A stretch of 10,935 nucleotides of DNA. It comes from JAGVMG01 sp964461105. Lineage in GTDB: Bacteria; Chlamydiota; Chlamydiia; Chlamydiales; Rhabdochlamydiaceae. The DNA lies in assembly GCA_964461105.1 (NCBI GenBank), contig CAYWSY010000068.1:1-10935 (forward strand). The letters run 5' to 3'. Of the stretch, positions 1 to 7,320 are shown one piece after another. Every line of letters starts with the position of its first letter. The stretch's first letter is position 1. The notes under the pieces are model-generated. The model had not been told where the DNA came from. It did no database searches and saw only the letters and a list, made by a program, of their open reading frames with translations. Both the position numbers and the translations under genes were made by a program.

Positions 1-104
1 CTAGCACAGGGCCTGCTTCAACGAATAAAAAATGGAAGCGCTGAGTTTGAAATTTCTCTAACTTTGAAGTGGACACAGTATATACGTATGTTGATATTAT
101 CCCC

Positions 105-139
105 CAAAAAAGAATCAAAAAGCGGCTCAAAAGAACCCG
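105..139 (-). terminator. Probable Rho-independent terminator after the Stealth-family gene
   Basis: Read on the minus strand, a GC-rich stem (CGGGTTC / GAGCCG, with one bulged G and a G-U pair) around a TTTT loop is followed by CTTTTTGATTCTTTTTT. It lies about 33 nt past the stop codon of the Stealth-family gene, where a terminator is expected. The stem is short and imperfect, so the call is moderate. The rest of 1-171 shows no gene or RNA that I can recognise. Confidence 0.5.
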
Positions 140-171
140 AAAATCGACAGAACCTTAGTTACGCAAGAGGT

Positions 172-1197
172 CTAATGGTCATTCTCCCAAGGGGCTGGTA
201 TTGGATACCAGCTCTCTAGAAGTTGATGGAGCAACTTCTTGGTTTGTTCGCTCTCTCCTATCATGTTATCTTGAAGGCAAAAGGTATGAGGGCGCATCAT
301 TTTCAGTTTATCAAATGCGCGCTTGGTTCTGCGGATCCATTCGTCGCTTCTTACGGATACCATTAAATTGCTCAGGTCTCCTTCGACGACTTTTCCGTGA
401 TAGAGCCAGTGGTATTGTACGAACCCATTTACGATATTGTAATCTTGTCGGGAGCGGAATTTTGAAGCAGAATTCCAGGTAAAGACCGCAGGGAATTCTT
501 CTTCTGTTGCTTCCATGTAGGATTTCATTAAAGCAAAAGGAGTGTGTTTGAGGCGGAAGCGGCGTTCTTGGACATAGTATTGATCTAAAAGGGCATTGGT
601 ATTGCGCCAGGAAGAGCGATAGGTGGTTTCATTTTCGTTTGGTGGCCCAGTGGGGCTGAACGCGGGTTCAAAGAGGACTTTAACTTTTCCGTCGAGTGTA
701 AAAAAATCAAAGGGAGTTACAGGTTGCCCTAACAATACATCATCATTGAAGTAAATGAAATGCTCATGGAGATGGGGAATTCGGTGTAAATTGCTCTCGA
801 TAGCATGGGAGTTAAATATGGGCAAATCACCTGGGTTTAAAAAAATTTCACGATGGTCGACAATGGTGATTTGGGGGTGTTCGGCTAACCACTTCGGGCG
901 TTGATTCATTGTGACAATGTAGATGTGATTGAAAAATGGCGCATACTTCAAAATGGAGCGGAGAGAATAACGCAGCTCTTCATGATCTGAAAATCGATTG
1001 AGGGTATTTGCATCTTGAGTTTGGGTAGTAGATATGGGGATATTGCCTTGGTACATTGCCCTGATTGCAAGCCACTCAGGATCATTCCCATCAACCCATG
1101 AATAGACAATATCGATCGGCTCTGGGAATGATTGGGCTGCAGCTTGAGAGAGGTTTATTAAGAGAGAGGACAGAATGCATAAAAAACAAAAAACCAT
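172..1197 (-). CDS. Stealth-family sugar-phosphate transferase with predicted signal peptide
   Basis: This 341-aa protein resembles the Stealth family: bacterial capsule hexose-1-phosphate transferases and the catalytic part of animal GlcNAc-1-phosphotransferase (GNPTAB), which transfer a sugar-phosphate from a nucleotide sugar to a glycan. All four conserved regions are visible: CR1 (IDIVYSWVDGNDPEW, 28-42); CR2 from about 68, with ELRYSLRS, IYIVTMNQRPKWL, LPIFNSHAIE and FIYFNDD (NDD at 151-153, probable active-site acids); a CR3-like part with FRLKHTPF (214-221) and YNIVNGFVQYHW (253-264); and CR4 (TFCLQDN, 305-311, then YPIPAPWE). Residues 1-22 form a hydrophobic segment ending SQAAAQ, like a Sec signal peptide but with no Lys or Arg before the core. 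The start is secure: an in-frame TAA lies seven codons upstream with no alternative start between. A GGA-type Shine-Dalgarno sits 9 nt before the ATG, inside a hairpin stem. The gene follows the giant gene by 75 nt on the same strand, so co-transcription is plausible. The family call is firm; donor, acceptor and location are unknown. Confidence 0.85.
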   Translation of the reverse strand: MVFCFLCILSSLLINLSQAAAQSFPEPIDIVYSWVDGNDPEWLAIRAMYQGNIPISTTQTQDANTLNRFSDHEELRYSLRSILKYAPFFNHIYIVTMNQRPKWLAEHPQITIVDHREIFLNPGDLPIFNSHAIESNLHRIPHLHEHFIYFNDDVLLGQPVTPFDFFTLDGKVKVLFEPAFSPTGPPNENETTYRSSWRNTNALLDQYYVQERRFRLKHTPFALMKSYMEATEEEFPAVFTWNSASKFRSRQDYNIVNGFVQYHWLYHGKVVEGDLSNLMVSVRSDEWIRRTKRAFDKLKMMRPHTFCLQDNMIGESEQTKKLLHQLLESWYPIPAPWENDH

Positions 1198-1206
1198 GTC
1201 GTAACA

Positions 1207-1239
1207 TCCTATATTTTAGAAGCAGGAAAAAATATAGGA
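1207..1239 (-). promoter_or_regulatory. AT-rich hairpin enclosing the Stealth gene Shine-Dalgarno
   Basis: TCCTATATTTT (1207-1217) and AAAATATAGGA (1229-1239) form a perfect 11-bp inverted repeat with an 11-nt loop. In minus-strand mRNA the 3' arm ends in AGGA, which is also the best Shine-Dalgarno for the Stealth gene (9-nt spacer to its ATG). The folded hairpin would therefore block ribosome binding. Nine of the eleven pairs are not needed for the SD itself, and the stem is mostly A-U. It has no following U-tract, so it does not look like a terminator. A regulatory role is inference. Confidence 0.45.
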
Positions 1240-1272
1240 CAGGTAGAAAAAAATAAAGGAAAAAGTGTTTGC

Positions 1273-4200
1273 TTACCCTTTTCGCGTTGCTTTAAGATGC
1301 TCGAGATAGGGGATGATTCCTAGGTGGCGAGCGACTCCATACAAGGCTGTTTCTGGACTGCGAGCAAATTTCCCAAGGCTATTTGCTGTTGTTTTTACTT
1401 GGTTAAAGAGGGTTTCAGAAATAGCTGTTTTATAGAAGTCAGGGATCAGCTGGACATTAATCTGTGGGATCTGCTGTTTCATGAATCGATTGTGCCACTG
1501 CTCGAGTGTTGTTAACTCTTTTCGAGCAGCTCTAAGGGCATTTGCAATGTTCTCTTCCTGAGTTTCTTTGATTGCATCTCTTTGAAGCAATCCATGTTGA
1601 TGAATGATTTGCGGAATCACTTTGGAATAGTGCATTGTTTTGTGTTTGAATCGATTTCGAGTCTGGATTAAGTCTTCTTTTTGATTGGTGATTAATTGTT
1701 TGAATGATCTAAGAGCCCGTTGGAATGTATCAGAGTCGAATTCATTGTTATTTGGGAATGCGCGCATGCCTCGTTGTAGATTGTTTTTGATGTCAGTGTG
1801 TTTGATTTCATCAATTTCATCGCGAACTTCATCGAGATTTGGGATGCAACCAGCAGTCTTCCATTCTTCTGCACGTTTCAGGTAGTCATTGTAAGTGTCA
1901 ATGAGCTGTTGCTGAGTTGTAAATTCTTTAAGACGGGCTTCAAGACGTTCGAGTTTTTTCTGAATCTCTTGAATGTACGGGTCTTGAATATTTAACTTTC
2001 TTATCTGTGAGGCACATGTCTTAAGGGATTTCATCCACTTGCCGCAGTGCTTAAGATTGTCTTTTGAACGCTTGTTTTCTAGTCTGTCTGTAATCGATTC
2101 TGCTGTTTTCTCTAATTGTCTGAGCTGAGTGTTAAGTCCTCGAGTATGAGAGAGGCGATGTGATCCTTGTTGTAGTTGCAGCAACGCATCTAGAAGGGGT
2201 TGAGTTCTTATGCGTACTTTCTCATAGCGTTGCTTGAGGGCTTCTTTGCTCGAAGCGCTTAAAGTTCCTCCATCAATGATGTCGCTGATCTGTTCTAGGC
2301 AATTGGTGCGATAGTTATGGGCAGTTTCTAAGAGAGCTTCGAGAATCGAGCGATGACGGGATCTGCGAAGATCTGAAGGTTGGTTATAATCAGAGCTAAG
2401 TTCATCAAGTTGTTTTTTGGTTTTTCTGATAAATTGTCTTGTCGAAGAAGTTAATGTCCGAACTTTTGCCTTGGTTTGATTTCTTTTAATAGTGCCATCT
2501 GAATCGAGATAGTCATCGACTGCAGATTGGATGGCAACGTTCAAGATCCGATTTTGTAGCTGTTGCAAGTTTTTCTCTGTCGCCTTGACTTGTGCATCAG
2601 AGAAGGATTCCCCTTGATGGTACATGGTATTGGCAGCACGTGTAAATTTGTAGATCAATTTATGAAGTTGATCTTCTTTGAGTAGCTCATTGAGCATTTC
2701 GCTAATCAGGTCGGTGATGCTCTCAAGTGCCCCTTCCATGACCACCCCATCGATAGCTTTTGTAACAGGGGCGAAGAGTGATTTACCCTTGATGTGGGCA
2801 AGGAGTTCATCGCGTGTTTGACATTCTCCTTTGCGGAGGATCTCAACGAGGTTTTTAACAAATGCTTTGATTTCCAATTTTTTGTGTTCAGAGAGCTTTT
2901 CCCCAGAGGCATTTGGGAGATTTCTCTTCGTAGATTTCGTGTTATCAATGATGAGTGCTAAGACCTCCTCGAGCTGTTCGATGAGAGCAGTATTGAGCGC
3001 GTGAGTATACCCGTTTTCATCTGAAAGTGAGTTCACCCCCTCATTTAACAGGGAGCCGACAAGGTCACCTCGATCGATACGGGCAATTTTTTCAAACAGC
3101 CAGATCAGACCTTCAAAAGCCCAAGATTGAATGATCCATTTTAAGAGGCGATTATTTGTGCATTTTTCGAGTAAGTTCTGAGCTAATTCTGTATAGAGCT
3201 CTTTTGTGGTGTAGTTTTTATTGTCGACTTGATTGTATTCAGGTTTTTCAAGTTCAGTCTGGAGCATTTTGCTGATGGTCCCATGAGGGCTATCGCCTGT
3301 TGCAATGCGCTCGTAGGCGCCGCCTAAGATCGTCAAGTATTTGGTAAGGTTATTGACGAGCATATTTTTGAGATGAACATATTCGTTATCCTTGTTTTTT
3401 CGGATATACCCAAAGATCTCACCTAAAGAGGTTTTAGTCACATTTGCCAAGGCATTTTGGAAAAAAGAGGTAAGCATTGAATAACTGATATGAGTCCACA
3501 TCCTTTTGGGGAACTGAATGATTTGTGCGAAGAACCCTTTTCGAGATTTATCGAGTTCAGCAAAAAGGAGTTCTTTAAGTTTTGCATTTCGAGCTTGTGG
3601 GTCAGCTTCGAGATTTGCCTTTTGAATGATCTGATAATAGAGGGCAGTATTAGCAGCTTTTCCATGGATTTTTTCATAGAGCAATTTAATCACGATGAAG
3701 TTGGTGCTGTTTTGGACCAAGCTTCTTCTTTCTTGTTTTGCAAGCTCTTTCCAATTTTCTTCTTCAGCCTCAGCGCTCTCAGCGTGTTTGGGAAGCGCTT
3801 TACGGATCTGCGTGATGTTCTCGAAATGGAGGCGAGCGGTATCGCGCGCTTCTTTTTGAGGCCCAATTTTAGGGACACTAAAGCCGTTGATTGAAAGATC
3901 GACGCTGTTGAGCAGCTTCATGCTTTCGCAAATGGCTTGGCCAACTCGTTTCCAGTTAACGTCGGACTTAAGACTGCGTTCCCCATGAACTTGTGTGGAA
4001 ATAAGATTGAGGATTGTCTCGATTTTCGCACGTTGCTTGCTAAAGCCTCTTTTGGGAAGGGAATCCAAACCTCGGAGAAGGGTGGTATAAAGCAAAAAGC
4101 CTGATTTGCTTGCGGAATATTGTTTAGCGCTCCTCCAGATGTGTTGGAGCATGGAGCCGAGCATGCCTGTTTCTGAAGAGCGTGAAGATGAAGCTCTCCG

Positions 4201-5841
4201 TGTTGCTCTTTGTGTTCTAGAGGAGGATTGTGTTCTAGAGGAAGAGCGTGTTCTTGTAGGGGGGGTGATGACATCGATTGCTTTGCCTGCAAGACTTGTT
4301 GCAAAAGGTTGAATGAGTTCTGGAAGGAATGATACTGCTTTTTGCGCTACTTGCTTTGCAGCAGGGCGCAAGGAGGAACGCAATTGAGCTGTTAGAGATG
4401 AGGGGGCGGCAGAAGTGTTCGTGTTTACTAACGCTTGGGGTAGATCAAATGCTGGCGGAGGGGGGAGTTTTAATAGGTCATCAGCTTCTGCATCAAACGG
4501 TGCTGAGGATGTCGTTTGCACGATTGGGGAAGCGTGCGTTGGAAGCATGACTCGTTCAAGAACATGTTGGCTAATTATTCGAGCAGCAGGCTGGAGTGAT
4601 TCAGGGAAGTATGAAACGGCTGCTTCTAAGGTGCCCTGAACTTGAGGCATTAAGTCGCGTTTGATTTGCTCTAAAAGAGGAGCTGCTTGAGAGGGGCTGC
4701 CTACATTGCTAGGAGGCTGTGATGAGGAAGAAGAAAGGGGTGGCAATCGAGCGTTGTTTTGTACAAGTATCGGCTGTTGGCTGCGGGATGGTGCTGGATT
4801 GGAATTTGCTGTATAATTTACCAAACTATTCATCGCTTGGTTTACTTGAGGCTGAATGAGACTTGGAGTTCCAGCGTCAATGACCCTTCGGACGACTCCA
4901 TAATCATCTCCAATGCTTTTTCTTAAGACATGAATCGCGCGTCTAAGAGGGATTTCCAAAGTGCCTCTTTGCCTATTCCCTAAATAGCTTAGAAGCGCTT
5001 CGTGGAGATCACGGAAAGTTTGCAGATTGTGATCTGTTGGAGGAAGGTTCTCAATGAGTGACGTCAATGCAGGAAAGCCTGCTTGGATCACTGGATTTAG
5101 CGCTTCATCAGGTGCATCTGTTAACATCTGCTGCAAGCGTTGTGCCAGCTCAAGCGCTTGATGCAAGTTTGCGGAAGGAGCTCTTAGGGCCTGTTGTACC
5201 CCCGTTTTTGCAGCTCTGACAACATATCCATTGTCGCTGGTAATCCGCGATTCGATGAGGCGTTTGAAACGGTTGAATTGAGTCAACGACTCTTCATCCA
5301 ATGTCAAAGGAAATTGAGCATTCCAGTGGAACAGTGACACAATTCCATTTGTGATGTCATGAAAAAAAGCTCGTTCATCTGCTGAGATCTGCCCCCAGTT
5401 TTCAACTGGCAGGGCATGGAGCAAGGTATCGAGTCTTTCGATTTGTTCTCTTGTGACTGATTGGGGATTTAATAAGATTTCTTGGACAGTGTCATTGAGT
5501 GTGTAGAGGTCCGGATCGGGTGTTCCAAATAAGGCTTTAGATGGATCTTGATAAAGCCTACTGCTTTGTATTTTTTCTCTAGCAAGAAGAGCTGCACCTG
5601 TACTAAAAATTAATGCGGGGAGCCCAAAAGTATAAAGAGCTCCAACCGCTGTCAGTGCTGCCGCTCCAGTAAGTACGGGTTGGCTTGTGACACGGTTATA
5701 CAAACTTGTCCAGGGTGATTCCGCAGCAGGTACATTCCGCGGCTCAGGACTCACATCATGAGAGCTCGAAGCCACAGAGCGCTCTGCAGCTTCGATAGGA
5801 AAAGCGATAGGGTTAAACCAGCTCAGCAGATTCCAACTCAT
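1273..5841 (-). CDS. Giant protein of unknown function (about 1522 aa): hydrophobic hairpin, Ser/Pro/Arg-rich linkers, coiled-coil C-terminal part
   Basis: I do not recognise a known enzymatic domain. Start choice: AGG lies 6 nt before the ATG at 5841; the adjacent ATG (5844) and TTG (5847) are too close to it. From the N-terminus: about 54 polar, Ser-rich residues with no signal peptide; a small-residue hydrophobic stretch at 55-87 split by a Gly-Leu-Pro turn, as in a membrane hairpin; a helical region to about 345; a Ser/Pro/Gln linker (about 348-386); a 48-residue module (389-436); an acidic/Pro spacer with PPPP; a second copy of the module (483-530); an Arg/Ser tract with tandem SSSRTQ (533-544); then about 965 mainly helical, charged residues with probable coiled coils near 1083-1328 and 1423-1458. 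There are few Cys and no Walker, protease or kinase motif that I can see. In Chlamydiae, a hydrophobic hairpin near a non-cleaved N-terminus is typical of inclusion-membrane proteins, so a secreted or membrane-associated effector is one possibility; a structural cell-envelope protein is another. The reading frame is intact throughout. Confidence 0.8.
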   Translation of the reverse strand: MSWNLLSWFNPIAFPIEAAERSVASSSHDVSPEPRNVPAAESPWTSLYNRVTSQPVLTGAAALTAVGALYTFGLPALIFSTGAALLAREKIQSSRLYQDPSKALFGTPDPDLYTLNDTVQEILLNPQSVTREQIERLDTLLHALPVENWGQISADERAFFHDITNGIVSLFHWNAQFPLTLDEESLTQFNRFKRLIESRITSDNGYVVRAAKTGVQQALRAPSANLHQALELAQRLQQMLTDAPDEALNPVIQAGFPALTSLIENLPPTDHNLQTFRDLHEALLSYLGNRQRGTLEIPLRRAIHVLRKSIGDDYGVVRRVIDAGTPSLIQPQVNQAMNSLVNYTANSNPAPSRSQQPILVQNNARLPPLSSSSSQPPSNVGSPSQAAPLLEQIKRDLMPQVQGTLEAAVSYFPESLQPAARIISQHVLERVMLPTHASPIVQTTSSAPFDAEADDLLKLPPPPAFDLPQALVNTNTSAAPSSLTAQLRSSLRPAAKQVAQKAVSFLPELIQPFATSLAGKAIDVITPPTRTRSSSRTQSSSRTQRATRRASSSRSSETGMLGSMLQHIWRSAKQYSASKSGFLLYTTLLRGLDSLPKRGFSKQRAKIETILNLISTQVHGERSLKSDVNWKRVGQAICESMKLLNSVDLSINGFSVPKIGPQKEARDTARLHFENITQIRKALPKHAESAEAEEENWKELAKQERRSLVQNSTNFIVIKLLYEKIHGKAANTALYYQIIQKANLEADPQARNAKLKELLFAELDKSRKGFFAQIIQFPKRMWTHISYSMLTSFFQNALANVTKTSLGEIFGYIRKNKDNEYVHLKNMLVNNLTKYLTILGGAYERIATGDSPHGTISKMLQTELEKPEYNQVDNKNYTTKELYTELAQNLLEKCTNNRLLKWIIQSWAFEGLIWLFEKIARIDRGDLVGSLLNEGVNSLSDENGYTHALNTALIEQLEEVLALIIDNTKSTKRNLPNASGEKLSEHKKLEIKAFVKNLVEILRKGECQTRDELLAHIKGKSLFAPVTKAIDGVVMEGALESITDLISEMLNELLKEDQLHKLIYKFTRAANTMYHQGESFSDAQVKATEKNLQQLQNRILNVAIQSAVDDYLDSDGTIKRNQTKAKVRTLTSSTRQFIRKTKKQLDELSSDYNQPSDLRRSRHRSILEALLETAHNYRTNCLEQISDIIDGGTLSASSKEALKQRYEKVRIRTQPLLDALLQLQQGSHRLSHTRGLNTQLRQLEKTAESITDRLENKRSKDNLKHCGKWMKSLKTCASQIRKLNIQDPYIQEIQKKLERLEARLKEFTTQQQLIDTYNDYLKRAEEWKTAGCIPNLDEVRDEIDEIKHTDIKNNLQRGMRAFPNNNEFDSDTFQRALRSFKQLITNQKEDLIQTRNRFKHKTMHYSKVIPQIIHQHGLLQRDAIKETQEENIANALRAARKELTTLEQWHNRFMKQQIPQINVQLIPDFYKTAISETLFNQVKTTANSLGKFARSPETALYGVARHLGIIPYLEHLKATRKG
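4210..4256 (-). repeat. 18-bp tandem repeat (about 2.5 copies) coding for SSSRTQ
   Basis: On the plus strand, gtgttctagaggaggatt (4212-4229) and gtgttctagaggaagagc (4230-4247) are near-identical, followed by a partial gtgttcttg (4248-4256). The 18-bp period keeps frame and gives Ser-Ser-Ser-Arg-Thr-Gln twice inside the Arg/Ser tract of the giant protein. Such a repeat could expand or shrink by slippage without breaking the frame. Confidence 0.7.
4252..4395 (-). repeat. Second copy of a 48-residue internal module in the giant protein
   Basis: This segment aligns without gaps to the segment coded by 4534-4677. Fourteen of 48 residues are identical by my count, including a shared core A-V-S-(Y/F)-x-P-E-x-(L/I)-Q-P-x-A and a closing P-T, and many other positions are conservative. 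The two copies are separated by about 46 low-complexity residues. DNA identity is no longer obvious, so the duplication is old. Confidence 0.6.
4534..4677 (-). repeat. First copy of a 48-residue internal module in the giant protein
   Basis: This copy carries the core AVSYFPESLQPAA and ends with LPTH; its partner (4252-4395) carries AVSFLPELIQPFA and ends with PPTR. Ser/Pro/Gln-rich sequence precedes it and an acidic, proline-rich spacer follows. The pattern suggests two short helical modules held between flexible linkers. Confidence 0.6.
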
Positions 5842-5884
5842 CATCAACCTAATTTATTATTTTCTTTTCAGCGTTTCGTTAACA

Positions 5885-5913
5885 ATTGTACAGTTATTTA
5901 AAACACATTTCAA
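5885..5913 (-). promoter_or_regulatory. Candidate sigma-70-type promoter of the giant gene
   Basis: Minus strand: -35 TTGAAA (5908-5913), a 17-nt spacer, then -10 TACAAT (5885-5890; five of six match TATAAT). The predicted start is near 5878, giving a 5' leader of about 37 nt before the ATG at 5841. Of the promoters proposed in this window it is closest to the general bacterial consensus. Confidence 0.5.
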
Positions 5914-6131
5914 GTGAACAATAACTTATGATTTATTTGTAATTTTGTTTCGCGTATTCAAAATTAGGATCAGCATGAATTTATTTTCGATGTATCATCT
6001 CTCGAATTTTTGTCATGACTTATCAAAATTTGGATTCAGGTTGAACAATTTTTAAGTGAGTGTGACTTGATCTATAACATGTTGATTTTAAGTCATTTAA
6101 AAATAAAAATGTGTTGTGTGTAAACAGATCG
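5914..6131. other. AT-rich divergent intergenic region, no gene seen
   Basis: This stretch between the giant gene and the outer-membrane barrel gene contains no convincing ORF, tRNA or known RNA. It holds small symmetric elements: an 8-bp palindrome GTCATGAC (6012-6019), and TGACTT (6063-6068) matched by AAGTCA (6090-6095). These could be regulator sites, but such short symmetries are expected by chance in AT-rich DNA. Confidence 0.4.
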
Positions 6132-6160
6132 TTGCATAAGTTCCTCCATTCCGATAAATT
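6132..6160 (+). promoter_or_regulatory. Candidate promoter of the outer-membrane barrel gene
   Basis: TTGCAT (6132-6137), a 17-nt spacer and TAAATT (6155-6160). The -35 resembles the TTGCAA proposed for ffs, ruvB and dcd further right, and the spacing is the same. The match to consensus is weak, and other A/T-rich -10 boxes are available nearby. The leader to the ATG would be about 67 nt and would contain a 7-bp hairpin at 6177-6202. Confidence 0.35.
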
Positions 6161-6176
6161 AATATTTTTTCTGTCT

Positions 6177-6202
6177 CTTGGAATCCATTAAGCGCTTCCA
6201 AG
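6177..6202 (+). promoter_or_regulatory. Small hairpin in the leader of the barrel gene
   Basis: CTTGGAA (6177-6183) pairs with TTCCAAG (6196-6202) across a 12-nt loop that contains most of the palindrome AAGCGCTT. It lies 15 nt before the GGAGGG Shine-Dalgarno. It could stabilise the leader or be chance. Confidence 0.25.
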
Positions 6203-6233
6203 AAGCGAGCATGATTGGAGGGAATATTTTTTT

Positions 6234-7316
6234 ATGCAAGTTTGCGGGATCACATGGATAGGAACTTCTTTGTTTCTCTTCTCGGCATCTCTGCTTGGGG
6301 CTATTGAACGTAGGACGCAGCTCAATGACCATTGGGGTGTTGTGGGTGACTTTGTGTATATGCGTCGGAGTCATTCGAGCGATAAACCTTTAGCAGCTGA
6401 TATCCGCAAGATTCGGAATGACTGTGTCTGCGATTTCACTGTGCTTACGACAAAAGATTTGATTAATGAGATGGGGTTTGAACCTGGATATCGGGTTGGG
6501 TTGATCTATCGTGAAAACGCAAAAATGAGCTTCGAGGCTAATTTTCTCTATTTGCAACCGTGGGAAGCTGAAAAGGAAGTTGAAGCGCGTCACCATGGTT
6601 CTTTGATTTATCCATTTACTTTTGGAAGGCGAGATTTGAGGCTGACTTTAGAACACGACCCGGCCATTCAAAGGGGGGGAGAGTTTACTGAGGACTTCTT
6701 TCTTGCTGATAAGGCAAAAGCGCAGTACGAGGCTCATTTTTGGGATTTGGAATTTAACTACTGGTATAATGTAAGTCCGCGCTGGGTCAATTATTTTGGT
6801 CTATCAACGATTTTTGGTCTCCGGTATTTCCATTACAATGAGAGCCTGGAAGATGCATTTTTTAACAGGCAAAGCCCCGTGAATCCAACACATTCACGCT
6901 CCGATTACAACATCTGGACGAAAAATGACATGTTCGGTGTACAAGTTGGCCTTAACCTTCAGCTCAATCCACTTCCCTATTTTTCCTGGGAATTTGGAGC
7001 CAAATTCGGGTTCATGATGGATCACGGAAGACAGCGAACTTTATTGCGCGATGAAGACAATACGGTCACGATTTGGCATTATAATCGTCAAAAGTGGCAA
7101 GACGGAATTTTTGGCGATGCGATGGCCCTTCTTGAGTTTTACTTCAAAGATCATATCAATATCCACGCGGGCTATCAGTTTCTCTATTTTTCAGGAATTG
7201 TCACAGCTGAAGACCAGCTCGTGCGCAAGGTCGGGGGAAATGCAGGTAAGTCGGTGCGCTCGCACGGTGTAGCGATGATCCACGGTCTGTTTGCTGGATT
7301 AATGATTAGTTTCTAA
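6234..7316 (+). CDS. Outer-membrane beta-barrel protein (porin-like)
   Basis: This 360-aa protein has an N-terminal hydrophobic signal peptide (about 1-22, cleavage probably after LLGA), then a body rich in aromatic and alternating polar/apolar residues: for example ANFLYLQPW, FWDLEFNYWYNVSPRWVNYFGLSTIFGLRYFHY, FGVQVGLNLQL and FSWEFGAKFGF. It ends GLFAGLMISF, and a terminal Phe is the usual signal for assembly by the BAM machinery. The overall look is that of the barrel proteins of the Planctomycetes-Verrucomicrobia-Chlamydiae group, including MOMP-like proteins of environmental Chlamydiae, but I cannot name the exact family. The role is probably a porin or structural surface protein. The start is supported by GGAGGG 11 nt upstream, and an in-frame TAA at 6189 with no other start codon between. 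It is transcribed away from the giant gene and ends 1-4 nt from the 3' end of the convergent SRP RNA gene. Confidence 0.75.
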   Translation: MQVCGITWIGTSLFLFSASLLGAIERRTQLNDHWGVVGDFVYMRRSHSSDKPLAADIRKIRNDCVCDFTVLTTKDLINEMGFEPGYRVGLIYRENAKMSFEANFLYLQPWEAEKEVEARHHGSLIYPFTFGRRDLRLTLEHDPAIQRGGEFTEDFFLADKAKAQYEAHFWDLEFNYWYNVSPRWVNYFGLSTIFGLRYFHYNESLEDAFFNRQSPVNPTHSRSDYNIWTKNDMFGVQVGLNLQLNPLPYFSWEFGAKFGFMMDHGRQRTLLRDEDNTVTIWHYNRQKWQDGIFGDAMALLEFYFKDHINIHAGYQFLYFSGIVTAEDQLVRKVGGNAGKSVRSHGVAMIHGLFAGLMISF

Positions 7317-7320
7317 GAAA

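Noticed and set aside
1207..1239. The hairpin as a Rho-independent terminator of the giant gene
   Set aside because: The stem is A-U rich and no U-run follows on the minus strand; its overlap with the Shine-Dalgarno is the better explanation.
3490..3894. 134-aa open frame on the plus strand inside the giant gene
   Set aside because: It is antisense to an intact coding frame, has no good Shine-Dalgarno and no recognisable features; the composition looks like a shadow.
3918..4304. 128-aa alternative frame on the minus strand, rich in Gln/His/Pro repeats
   Set aside because: It overlaps the low-complexity part of the giant gene in another frame, where the repeats remove stop codons; no independent start signal.
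5842..5847. TTG or first ATG as start of the giant gene
   Set aside because: The AGG lies 0 and 3 nt from these codons, too close; the ATG at 5841 has a 6-nt spacer. The difference is only one or two residues, and 5844 cannot be excluded.
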